A stretch of 64,000 bases of DNA, taken from contig JANOPA010000059.1 in assembly GCA_031421635.1 (NCBI GenBank), positions 48,265 to 112,264 of the forward strand, written 5' to 3'. Below, piece by piece: positions 45,984 through 53,874 of this stretch. Positions within the stretch are counted from its first letter, which is position 1, and the number at the start of each line of letters is the position of its first letter. The notes below the pieces were generated by a model. That model worked only from the letters and a program-made list of their open reading frames with translations. It did not search any database and was not told the DNA's origin. The position numbers and the translations under genes were made by a program. Origin of the DNA: JAPOKJ01 sp031421635. Its GTDB lineage: Bacteria > Pseudomonadota > Gammaproteobacteria > Burkholderiales > Burkholderiaceae_E.

Positions 45984-47249
45984 TCACTTAAGGAGTTCAC
46001 GAGCAATGATCAACTGCTGAACTTCGGTGGCCCCTTCGTAGATTCTCAAGGCACGAATCTCGCGATACAAGCTCTCGACCAAGGTGCCATGGCGCACGCC
46101 CAGGCCACCAAAGATTTGCACGGACTGATCGATAATCCACTGGGCTGATTCGGTCGCGATCATCTTGGCCATGGCGGCTTCTTTGGTGGTGTTTTTACCG
46201 GTGTCACGCATCCAGGCAGCTCGGTAGGTGAGTAAGGCTGCAGCATCGACTTGGGTGGCCATTTGGGCGAGCTTGGCCTGGGTGAGTTGAAAGTCGGAGA
46301 GATGACCATTGAACATGGTCCGATGCTTGGAGTAGGTGAGGGCCTCGTGCAGGGCGCGGCGTGCGAAACCGAGCGAGGCTGCGGCGACCGAAGTTCGGAA
46401 GACATCGAGGGTGGCCATCGCGACCTTGAAGCCTTGACCGGCTTCACCGATGCGACGGTCTAGATTCACGCGGCAGTTATTGAAGCGAAGCAGGGCTAGA
46501 GGGTGCGGGGCGACAACATCGATGCGTTCTGCGATCTCCAGCCCGGGTGTGTGTGCATCGACGATGTAGGCAGAAATACCTTTGGTGCCGCGCTCCTTGG
46601 TGGCGCTATCCCTTTTCACACTATCCTGGCTTGCGAATTCGACTGGGCTCTGATGTGTGCTGCCACCTGGCTCGCGGTCGCGTGCGAACACCAGATAGAA
46701 GTCGGCGATACCGCCGTTTGAGATCCAGGTTTTTTCACCGTTCAATAGGACCTGATCGCCCATCGGGGTGGCCTGGCATTGCATCCCGGCCACGTCTGAG
46801 CCAGCGTCTGGTTCAGACAACGCAAAGGCGGCAATCTTGGTGCCTTGAGCGACGCCGGGTAAATACGCTTTCTTTTGTTCTTCGCTGCCGAACAGGCTGA
46901 TCGCGCCTGAGCCCAGGCCCTGCATGGCAAAGGCGAAATCCGCCAGGCCTTCGTGAAAGCCTAAGGTCTCACGCAACAGGCAGAGACTTCTGGAGTCAAG
47001 TGCATCACTCTCGCCACCGTGCTGGCGGCCTGCCACGGCATGGCTTAGCCAGCCACCGTCTCCAAGTCGCTTCACGAGCGCTTGGCAATGTGCGTCGACT
47101 GAGGCTCGGTCTTCTGGGTGCGCTGAATCAAAAGTGCCCATCGGCCCGGGAGGCTTGAACGCACGGGCGCACCACTGGTCGAGACTCGCCTTTAGCGCAC
47201 GATGTTGCTCGTCAAAGAAGGGCCAATCCAGGTAGCTGGGCAGGTTCAT
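45984..47249 (-). CDS. Acyl-CoA dehydrogenase of the 2-aminobenzoate operon
   Basis: A 421-residue flavoprotein dehydrogenase: AFALSEPDAGSDVAGMQCQA and NGEKTWISNGGIADFYLVFARD mark the FAD and substrate region, and the end has QIFGGLGVRHGTLVESLYREIRALRIYEGATEVQQ. It should oxidise an alicyclic CoA intermediate after ring reduction and feed electrons to ETF. It is two bases downstream of the hydratase gene, within the operon. Confidence 0.95.
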   Translation of the reverse strand: MNLPSYLDWPFFDEQHRALKASLDQWCARAFKPPGPMGTFDSAHPEDRASVDAHCQALVKRLGDGGWLSHAVAGRQHGGESDALDSRSLCLLRETLGFHEGLADFAFAMQGLGSGAISLFGSEEQKKAYLPGVAQGTKIAAFALSEPDAGSDVAGMQCQATPMGDQVLLNGEKTWISNGGIADFYLVFARDREPGGSTHQSPVEFASQDSVKRDSATKERGTKGISAYIVDAHTPGLEIAERIDVVAPHPLALLRFNNCRVNLDRRIGEAGQGFKVAMATLDVFRTSVAAASLGFARRALHEALTYSKHRTMFNGHLSDFQLTQAKLAQMATQVDAAALLTYRAAWMRDTGKNTTKEAAMAKMIATESAQWIIDQSVQIFGGLGVRHGTLVESLYREIRALRIYEGATEVQQLIIARELLK

Positions 47250-47251
47250 GA

Positions 47252-48109
47252 TTAATTGCCTTCAAACACTGGTTTCTGTTTGGCGGCGAAGGCGTGATAT
47301 GCGCGGTGGAAGTCGTTGGTCACCATGCAAATGGCCTGAGCTTGAGCTTCGGCTTCAATGGCTTGATCGATGCCCATGTTCCATTCTTGTTGCAACATGT
47401 TCTTCGTCATGGCATTGCCGAAGGTAGGTCCTGCGACCAGTTGTGCCGCGTAGGCTTGAGCTTCGGCCAACACCGCTTCCGGCTCGACCAAGCGGTTGTA
47501 AAAGCCCCAGCGCTCGGCCTCTTCGCCCTTCATGCCTCGACCCGTATAGAGCAGGTCGGCGGCGCGGCCTTGACCGATCACTCTGGGGAGCAGTGCGCAG
47601 GCGCCCATGTCGCAACCGGCCAGACCTACTCTTGAAAACAGGAAGAGCACCTGGCTCTTGGCCGTGCCGAAGCGAATATCACTGGCCAGTGCCAGCATGG
47701 CGCCGGCACCCGCACATATGCCGTCAATCGCTGCGATAATCGGTTGAGGGCAAGCCCGCATGGCTTTCACTACATCACCGGTCATTCGAGTAAAGGCCAG
47801 CAGGCCGGGCATGTCCAGTTTAGTGAGCGGGCCAATAATTTCGTGTACATCGCCACCGGAGCAAAAGTTACCCGCCGAGCCGCTGAGCACAATCGCATGA
47901 ACGTCGTCGGCGTGCTGCATGGCGCGAAACAAGTCGCGCAATTCTGCGTACGATTCAAAGGACAGCGGGTTCTTGCGCTCTGGCCGATTAAGCATGACGG
48001 TCGCCACGCCATCCACGACCGTGTACAGAAAGTGCTCGGCCTTGTAGGCACCAAGAGGCTTTCGCCCGCGTGGCAATTGATGCTTTTGGCCAGGTAGATA
48101 TTGGGTCAT
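47252..48109 (-). CDS. Enoyl-CoA hydratase/isomerase of the 2-aminobenzoate operon
   Basis: A 285-residue crotonase-fold protein. The oxyanion-hole segments are GSAGNFCSGGDVHEIIG and IDGICAGAGAMLALASDIRFG. It should hydrate the unsaturated alicyclic CoA ester or help open the ring. Its ATG overlaps the end of the MarR gene by four bases, so translation is coupled. Confidence 0.95.
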   Translation of the reverse strand: MTQYLPGQKHQLPRGRKPLGAYKAEHFLYTVVDGVATVMLNRPERKNPLSFESYAELRDLFRAMQHADDVHAIVLSGSAGNFCSGGDVHEIIGPLTKLDMPGLLAFTRMTGDVVKAMRACPQPIIAAIDGICAGAGAMLALASDIRFGTAKSQVLFLFSRVGLAGCDMGACALLPRVIGQGRAADLLYTGRGMKGEEAERWGFYNRLVEPEAVLAEAQAYAAQLVAGPTFGNAMTKNMLQQEWNMGIDQAIEAEAQAQAICMVTNDFHRAYHAFAAKQKPVFEGN

Positions 48110-48651
48110 GCAGACCTCCTTGAAACGTGTTCAGAATGTTGTCGTGGTGTGTGGCGAGTTTTTGCGAAGTGCTCAGACTCTTCCAGGCTATGCAGCTTCA
48201 GTGCATGGGTTTTAAGCTGGCCAAGCAGTTCGTGCAGAGCCCCTTTTTCGTTGAGCTTCAGGCCCGCGAAAAGTTCTTCGACCCAGGCCTCGTGAGCCTT
48301 GGCCATGAGTTGAAAGCCCTTGCGTCCTTTCTCGGTAAAGGCGATGCGATAGGCACGGCGATCGTCTTCGCAGGGCAGGCGGGTGACCAGGTCTTCGCTC
48401 TCCAATTGATCCACGATGGCGGTGACATTGCCACTGGTGACCAACATGCGTTTACTGAGCTCGCCCATACGCAAGCCCTTGGGCTGGCGCTCAAGCTGGG
48501 ACATTAAATCGAAGCGAGGCAGAGTGCTGTCGAACTCCTGGCGCAGACGCGAGCGAATCTCTTGTTCGATCAAGTGGGTGCTGGACAGTAGCCTGAGCCA
48601 CAGGCGCAGGCTGCCATGGTCTTCGACTTTGCTGCTTTTGAGAGTTTTCAT
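48106..48651 (-). CDS. MarR-family regulator encoded inside the 2-aminobenzoate operon
   Basis: A 181-residue winged-helix protein: LPRFDLMSQLERQPKGLRMGELSKRMLVTSGNVTAIVDQLESEDLVTR spans the DNA-binding domain, with EDDRRAYRIAFTEKG as the wing. Its ATG overlaps the monooxygenase/reductase stop by four bases and its end overlaps the hydratase start, so it is made with the pathway enzymes. The likely target is the dyad in the operon promoter (51087-51101), with an aryl-CoA intermediate as probable inducer, as known for MarR proteins of aromatic-CoA pathways. Confidence 0.94.
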   Translation of the reverse strand: MKTLKSSKVEDHGSLRLWLRLLSSTHLIEQEIRSRLRQEFDSTLPRFDLMSQLERQPKGLRMGELSKRMLVTSGNVTAIVDQLESEDLVTRLPCEDDRRAYRIAFTEKGRKGFQLMAKAHEAWVEELFAGLKLNEKGALHELLGQLKTHALKLHSLEESEHFAKTRHTPRQHSEHVSRRSA

Positions 48652-51068
48652 GGCTTCAAACTCTGTGCGCGCTCATAGAGCGTTTCGGCTTGACGCTTGG
48701 CGCTAATGTATTGCTTGGGCCAGGACATTTCTTTGTAGCCGATCCTGGCGGCCTCGTTCAGGCTCCAGGACGGGTTGGCGAGATGAGGGCGAGCAATGGC
48801 GCAGAGGTCGGCCCGGCCGGCCGCGATGATGCTGTTGACATGGTCGGCCTCGGAGATGGCGCCCACCGCAATCGTGCGCACTCCGGCCTCGTTACGAATG
48901 CGATCCGAAAACGGGGTTTGAAACATGCGCCCGAAGACCGGCTTTTCGCGCTTGTCGACCTGACCCGAAGAGCAGTCCACGAAGTCCACGCCTTCCGCTT
49001 TGAACGCCTTGGCGATTTCAATCGCGTCGTCTGGAGTGATGCCGCCTTCTACCCAGTCATGTGCGGAGATGCGTACCGACATAGGCTTGCTTTGCGGCCA
49101 TTGAGCGCGTAAGTCTCGGAACACTTCGAGGGGATAGCGCAGGCGATTTTCCAACGAGCCACCGTACTCATCTTTTCTGAAATTGGTGAGTGGGGAAATG
49201 AAGGAGGACAAAAGATAGCCGTGCGCGCAGTGCAGCTCCAGCCAGTCGAAACCTGCTTGATCGCCACGCTGGGCGGCATCGAGGAAGTCTTGCTTGATTT
49301 GAAGCATTTGCGCTCGATCAATCTCGCCGGGGTCTTGGCTCACGCCTTCGATGTAGGGAATGCCGGAGGCGGAGACGAGCCTCCAGTTCTCACCATCCAT
49401 CGGACGAAGCGGCAGGTCGATACCTTCCCAGGCGAGGCGGGTCGAGCCTTTGCGTCCAGCATGACCGAGTTGCAAAGCGATTTTGGCTTCGCAGTTGCTA
49501 TGAACAAAATCCACGATACGGGCCCAGGCTTGAGCTTGCGCGTCGTTCCACAGGCCAGGGCATCCAGGGGTAATACGGGCCTGCGGCGAGGTGCAGGTCA
49601 TCTCGGTGAAGACGATGGCTGCGCCACCCATGGCACGGCTGCCCAGATGCACCAAATGGAAATCGCCCGGTATGCCATCCTTGGCGGAGTATGTTGCCAT
49701 CGGCGAGACCATGATGCGGTTTTTGAGCACCAAATCTCTAGCCTTGAGGGGCAGGAACATCGGGGGCACGGTGGGCGAAATCGTTGCGGCGACTCGCGCT
49801 GCCGCTTGATTTCTGGCGGTGATTTGCGCCGGATGGTCCGACTGACCCGCCATGCGATTAGGCTCCACGGATTCCAAGTTGGCCAACCAACGTTCATAGT
49901 TCTCAACAAAGCGCTGGTCGCGCACGCGCAGGTTCTCATGCGAAATGCGCTGGCTACGAGTGAGTAGTGAGTAGGCAAATTGTTGCGGGGGGAGATTGGC
50001 GTAACGCTTGACGCTCTCGAACCACTCGGTGGAGTTACGCGCTGCATTCTGGATTTTGAGGACCTCGACGGCGCGAGCGCTTTCGTAGCCTGCCAGGACC
50101 TCCGGGAGATGAAGCGACTCATGACCCACTTGGTCGAAGCGGTCGGCCAGGTCGATGGCATCTTCCAGGGCGAGTTTAGTGCCTGAGCCGATGGAGAAGT
50201 GAGCAGTGTGTGCGGCGTCACCCATTAAAACAATCGGCGCGATTTTGTTGCCGCTGGGCTCGGGCCAATGTACCCAGCGCTTGCAAATGACTCGTGGAAA
50301 GCGTATCCAAATGGCGGAGCCGCGGATGTGTGTGGCATTACTCATCAGCTTGTGGCCGCCAAGCCAAGGCGCAAACATTTTCTCGCAATAAGCGATACCG
50401 TCTTCCTGGCTCATCGTGTCGAGACCGGCCGCGCGCCATACTTCGTCGGGGGTTTCGACAATGAAGGTTGAGGTGTCGCTATCGAACTGATAAGCATGGG
50501 CTTGGAACCAACCATGTTCAGTTTCGACTACCGCGAAAGTGAAGGCATCAAACAGTTGCTTGGTGCCCAGCCACACGAAGCGGCAATTGCGCTCATCGAT
50601 ATCCGGCTCGAAGGTGGCTTCATAGCGCTTACGCACGCGAGAGTTGAGGCCGTCACAGGCCAGCACGATATCCGCTTGATACTGCTCGGCGAGGGCGCGG
50701 TCATCAGTCACTTCAGTTTCGAAGACCAATTCCACACCGAGCTCTTGGCAGCGGCTTTGCAAAATATTGAGAAGGCGTTTGCGCCCAATGCCACAAAAGC
50801 CGTGACCGCTGGAGATCATGCTCTCGCCTTTGAAATGCACGGCGATATCGTCCCAGTGATTGAAGGCGCCGAGAATTTCCTCCGCAGTCGAAGGGTCAGC
50901 CTTTTGCAAATTGGTCATGGTGGCGTCAGAGAACACGACCCCCCAACCAAAGGTGTCAAAGGGACGGTTGCGCTCCACGATGACCACCCGATGGGCTGGC
51001 CGCCGCTTTTTCATGAGCAACCCAAAATACAGGCCCACAGGGCCGCCACCTAAGCATAATATGTTCAT
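48648..51068 (-). CDS. 2-aminobenzoyl-CoA monooxygenase/reductase (fused hydroxylase and OYE-type reductase)
   Basis: An 806-residue two-domain flavoprotein. The N-terminal part (to about residue 430) is an FAD monooxygenase with GGGPVGLYFGLLMKK and GDAAHTAHFSIGSGTKLALEDA. The C-terminal part is an Old-Yellow-Enzyme-type reductase (LKNRIMVSPMATYSAKDG; LQLGHAGRKGS; ELHCAHGYLLSSF; RISAHDWVEGG). In Azoarcus evansii this fusion hydroxylates 2-aminobenzoyl-CoA and reduces the ring. Databases also name it bifunctional salicylyl-CoA 5-hydroxylase/oxidoreductase. It is the first gene of the operon; the promoter lies seven bases before the ATG. Confidence 0.94.
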   Translation of the reverse strand: MNILCLGGGPVGLYFGLLMKKRRPAHRVVIVERNRPFDTFGWGVVFSDATMTNLQKADPSTAEEILGAFNHWDDIAVHFKGESMISSGHGFCGIGRKRLLNILQSRCQELGVELVFETEVTDDRALAEQYQADIVLACDGLNSRVRKRYEATFEPDIDERNCRFVWLGTKQLFDAFTFAVVETEHGWFQAHAYQFDSDTSTFIVETPDEVWRAAGLDTMSQEDGIAYCEKMFAPWLGGHKLMSNATHIRGSAIWIRFPRVICKRWVHWPEPSGNKIAPIVLMGDAAHTAHFSIGSGTKLALEDAIDLADRFDQVGHESLHLPEVLAGYESARAVEVLKIQNAARNSTEWFESVKRYANLPPQQFAYSLLTRSQRISHENLRVRDQRFVENYERWLANLESVEPNRMAGQSDHPAQITARNQAAARVAATISPTVPPMFLPLKARDLVLKNRIMVSPMATYSAKDGIPGDFHLVHLGSRAMGGAAIVFTEMTCTSPQARITPGCPGLWNDAQAQAWARIVDFVHSNCEAKIALQLGHAGRKGSTRLAWEGIDLPLRPMDGENWRLVSASGIPYIEGVSQDPGEIDRAQMLQIKQDFLDAAQRGDQAGFDWLELHCAHGYLLSSFISPLTNFRKDEYGGSLENRLRYPLEVFRDLRAQWPQSKPMSVRISAHDWVEGGITPDDAIEIAKAFKAEGVDFVDCSSGQVDKREKPVFGRMFQTPFSDRIRNEAGVRTIAVGAISEADHVNSIIAAGRADLCAIARPHLANPSWSLNEAARIGYKEMSWPKQYISAKRQAETLYERAQSLKP

Positions 51069-51075
51069 GCAAAGT

Positions 51076-51104
51076 ATTTTAAGCCTAAACTATTTAAGTT
51101 TCAA
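51076..51104 (-). promoter_or_regulatory. Promoter of the 2-aminobenzoate operon with overlapping dyad
   Basis: On the minus strand TTGAAA (51099-51104), a 17-base spacer and TAAAAT (51076-51081) make a near-consensus sigma-70 promoter. The -10 ends seven bases before the ATG at 51068, so transcription should start at or next to the start codon and the mRNA would be leaderless. A dyad AAACT-N5-AGTTT (51087-51101) overlaps the spacer and the -35, the expected position for a MarR repressor. Confidence 0.75.
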
Positions 51105-51383
51105 GGTTATTAAGATGTTGGAATCTGGCGTGTCGGCAGCTAACCGGCACCACTCGATTCTGTTCGCCGGTAATCGTCCCGCTTTGCACTGAGGCCAGAG
51201 GTAGAGCTAAGTGCCTAATATCGACCATTTCAAGGCAGATCCCCATCCAAAGGCGGCACTGGTCGAACTTTCGAGTGCAATTTTTTTGCATTCGTGACGC
51301 GTCCCATGGCGGCGCGCTCTTTAAAGAAGGCTTCCGTTTTGTGGGAGGAAATCTTCTCAGCCACAGGCATCACGATGAATTGA
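51105..51383. other. Intergenic region between the operon promoter and the higBA module
   Basis: I see no convincing gene here. It holds an imperfect hairpin CGAGTGCAA / TTGCATTCG around 51273-51296 with a T-rich loop and a 25-codon frame starting near 51307 that matches nothing I know. Confidence 0.5.
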
Positions 51384-51740
51384 CTAAGCAATCAAACTCG
51401 CTGCTGGAATGCCAAGCATCGAGTGCAAGCGCCGAATCATCGGTAAGGTCAACGAGCGCTTGCCGTTAAGCACTTCATAAACGCGATTGCTACGACCAAT
51501 CATGGGCTCCAGATCCTTGACGGTGAGCCCGGCTTGTTCCATTCGAAACTTGATCGCCTCAATGGGCGTGGGCGGTGACATGGCATAGTGCTTTGCCTCA
51601 TAGGTCTCAATTAACATGATGAGCACTTCGAAGCGATTTCCCGCCGCTGAGCCGGGGGTTGGTTCCTTGTCGAACAAGGACGACACCTCACGGAGAGCGT
51701 TTCGGTAATCTCGTTTGGTTCGAATAGGTTTTAGTTCCAT
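51384..51740 (-). CDS. higA: HigA-type antitoxin/XRE regulator
   Basis: A 118-residue protein with a C-terminal helix-turn-helix (IKFRMEQAGLTVKDLEPMIGRSNRVYEVLNGKRSLTLPMIRRLH), preceded by the Pro-rich YAMSPPTPIEA typical of this HigA group. It follows the toxin gene by three bases; toxin-first order is the normal arrangement for higBA. It should neutralise HigB and repress the shared promoter. Confidence 0.93.
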   Translation of the reverse strand: MELKPIRTKRDYRNALREVSSLFDKEPTPGSAAGNRFEVLIMLIETYEAKHYAMSPPTPIEAIKFRMEQAGLTVKDLEPMIGRSNRVYEVLNGKRSLTLPMIRRLHSMLGIPAASLIA

Positions 51741-51743
51741 GGT

Positions 51744-52046
51744 TCAGTCCAATTCAACGGTGCTTGCGTCTACCTTGTCGTAGGCTTGATGCGTACCAAT
51801 AAATTTAATATAGATCGCGCCAAACTTGTAGGCCACAGAAACGATCAAGCGATAAGTGTGTCCCTTAATATTGAAGACAACGCGGTTGCCCGAAACAAAG
51901 CTGGCGCTGGCGTACCGATCCTTAATGTCCTGGGGCGATTTCCAGTTCGCTTGACTTGCCTCGTCATACCATGCCTTGAGAGGTTCTTCAGTCTCGGCAT
52001 GTGCCTCCCAGAACTCGACGAGATGCTTTTTTGCAATGACCCTCAT
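51744..52046 (-). CDS. higB: HigB-type toxin (mRNA interferase)
   Basis: A 100-residue protein of the HigB/RelE-like fold: MRVIAKKHLVEFWEAHAETEEPLKAWYDEA at the start and FNIKGHTYRLIVSVAYKFGAIYIKFIGTHQAYDKVD at the end, as in the HigB_toxin family. Such toxins cut mRNA on the ribosome. It is the first gene of the module; the promoter lies immediately upstream. Confidence 0.95.
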   Translation of the reverse strand: MRVIAKKHLVEFWEAHAETEEPLKAWYDEASQANWKSPQDIKDRYASASFVSGNRVVFNIKGHTYRLIVSVAYKFGAIYIKFIGTHQAYDKVDASTVELD

Positions 52047-52052
52047 GCGGCA

Positions 52053-52082
52053 ATTCTAATCCCAAAATGGGACTATTCGCAA
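52053..52082 (-). promoter_or_regulatory. higBA promoter with palindromic operator
   Basis: On the minus strand TTGCGA (52077-52082), an 18-base spacer and TAGAAT (52053-52058) form a plausible promoter. A palindrome TCCCA-TTT-TGGGA (52060-52072) fills most of the spacer and is the likely HigA operator. The -10 ends six bases before the higB ATG, which predicts a leaderless transcript. Confidence 0.68.
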
Positions 52083-52268
52083 GTCTAGGTGATCTAACAG
52101 TCGAAATTTCACAAACGGAGGTCTCGCTAGCTTAGCGGCGGCCCATGTACCGGCGCACCTTGTGGTTGTTGCCCCATATTTGCGAAAGTTTATTTTGGTT
52201 GACCCATCTACAACACCGCCGATTTTTCGTTAAAGCAGCCTACTTATAGAGTGTTCTTGCGATAGTGG

Positions 52269-52620
52269 AATGTGGCTGGCCAAGTCGAGCTGAAGCTCAA
52301 GACGTCGTGGCGAGACAGCACGACGCATGAGGTGATGTCACCACTGGAGTTCATGCAGCGCCTAACGGCGCTGGTGCCGCGGCCGCGGCCGATGCGCCTG
52401 GGTTGGGCGAAGCTTCTGAAGCGGATCTTTAGCTACGACATAACTTGCAAGCAAGTTAGTCTGCGCTGAAACTTCGTTTTAACCTCGATCTTGAGCGCCG
52501 CCCGAACTGTGGCGGTGAGCTAAAGGTGATTGCGGCGATTTTAGAACGGCCCGCCATAGAGAAGGTTCTCAATCACCTAGGGCTAGAGGCGAGAGCGCCA
52601 CCGCGACGGCGTATTTTGCG
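52269..52620 (+). pseudogene. IS91/IS801-family transposase remnant
   Basis: Two frames match the C-terminal third of Y2 transposases of the IS91 family. The first (to about 52440) reads VELKLKTSWRDSTTHEVMSP and LEFMQRLTALVPRPRP, then jumps to LGWAKLLKRIFSYD, so an internal piece is missing. The second, in another frame (about 52458-52610), reads LDLERRPNCGGELKVIAAIL and ERPAIEKVLNHLGLEA, with half of the zinc-finger pair. The catalytic tyrosines are not present. The flanks (52083-52268 and 52621-52881) show no gene. It marks a past IS91 insertion beside a catabolic gene pair. Confidence 0.82.
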
Positions 52621-52881
52621 AACCTCTCTTAAGCTCTTTGCGCAACCTGACGCAACTGAAGTCGTTTTTTGCCTCATAGTTCATCGGCGAGCTTTCCAAC
52701 GTCTTGACACGAAAGGCCGGGCGAACGTCAGAAGCCGCAAAGCAAACTATTTTGAACCCGTGAAATAGAGAGTGAACTGCAAAAAGGGTTGAAAAGTTTT
52801 ATTACCCGATTCAGAGAAACGCAGACTGAGCGTTTCCTACATTTCAGTACATAATGCCCAACTTCTTTATGGCCAATTGTT

Positions 52882-53868
52882 ATGAAAAATCTCAACCGCG
52901 TACGTCTCTTCCTTTGTATGGCCTGGGCTGGTGCGGCGCTTCTTGCTGGCACTTCGGCGATGGCGCAGGACTTCCCGTCTCGCCCTTTGCGCCTGATCGT
53001 GCCCTTCGCACCGGGCGGCAATGTCGACATCACCGCGCGTGCCATCTCGGCCGGTTTAAGCGAGGCGCTAGGCCAGCAGGTGGTGGTGGAGAATCGACCT
53101 GGCGGCGGCGGTATGGTCGGCACCAGCGCAGTCGCTAAGGCGACGCCTGATGGCTATATGCTGGTATTGGGTTCAAGCAGTTCGATCACCATCGCCCCGG
53201 CGCTCAGTAAGGCCCCAAGCTATGACCCAACGCGCGACCTGGTCGCGGTCGGGGCCCTGCATTCCGTACCCATCGTGTTGACCACCAACGCGAAGAATGG
53301 AGCTGCTTCGTTTGCAGAAGTGTTGGCTCAAGCCAAGGCCCAGCCCGGCAAACTCACCGTGGCGTCGGCCGGAGTGGGTAGTTCCAATCATCTGGCGCTT
53401 GAGTTGTGGATGAAACAATCGGGCCTGTCGATGGTGCATGTGCCTTACAAGGGTAGCGGGCCCGCAATCACGGACTTGCTTGGCGGACAGGTGAACTTGA
53501 TGATGGATCAGCTAACCGCTTCCTTGCCTCACATCAAAGATGGGCGCATGCGCGCACTCGCAGTTACCAGTCGTGCCCGATCGCCCCTCTTGCCAAGCGT
53601 GCCGAGCTTGGCGGAACTGGGTGTGCCCGATTTCGAAGTACTCACCTTTACGGGTCTCTTCACCACCGCAGGTGTGCCAGCAGCAGTGCTGGAAAAGCTT
53701 GAGGCAGCTCTGCGTAAAACCTTGGCGCAAGCCAGCGTGCGCGAGCGTTTCGCGAACCTTGGCGTCGACATGATTGAGAGCGACCGAAAAAGCTTCGAGG
53801 CCTTTGTCAAACGTGATTTTGATAACTGGCGCAATGTCGCACGTGATGCAAAAATTACGCTTGAGTAG
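52882..53868 (+). CDS. Bug-type (TctC) tripartite tricarboxylate transporter receptor
   Basis: A periplasmic receptor of 328 residues: signal peptide ending at SAMAQ, then FPSRPLRLIVPFAPGGNVDITAR and VPYKGSGPAITDLLGGQVNLMMD, the family signatures. It is six bases upstream of an amidohydrolase gene, so receptor and enzyme probably serve one substrate, likely a carboxylate or lactone. TctA/TctB genes are absent from the window. Confidence 0.95.
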   Translation: MKNLNRVRLFLCMAWAGAALLAGTSAMAQDFPSRPLRLIVPFAPGGNVDITARAISAGLSEALGQQVVVENRPGGGGMVGTSAVAKATPDGYMLVLGSSSSITIAPALSKAPSYDPTRDLVAVGALHSVPIVLTTNAKNGAASFAEVLAQAKAQPGKLTVASAGVGSSNHLALELWMKQSGLSMVHVPYKGSGPAITDLLGGQVNLMMDQLTASLPHIKDGRMRALAVTSRARSPLLPSVPSLAELGVPDFEVLTFTGLFTTAGVPAAVLEKLEAALRKTLAQASVRERFANLGVDMIESDRKSFEAFVKRDFDNWRNVARDAKITLE

Positions 53869-53874
53869 CTCATC

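Noticed and set aside
46503..46900. Plus-strand frames inside the acyl-CoA dehydrogenase gene
   Set aside because: They are antisense to a conserved coding region, without ribosome site or known domain.
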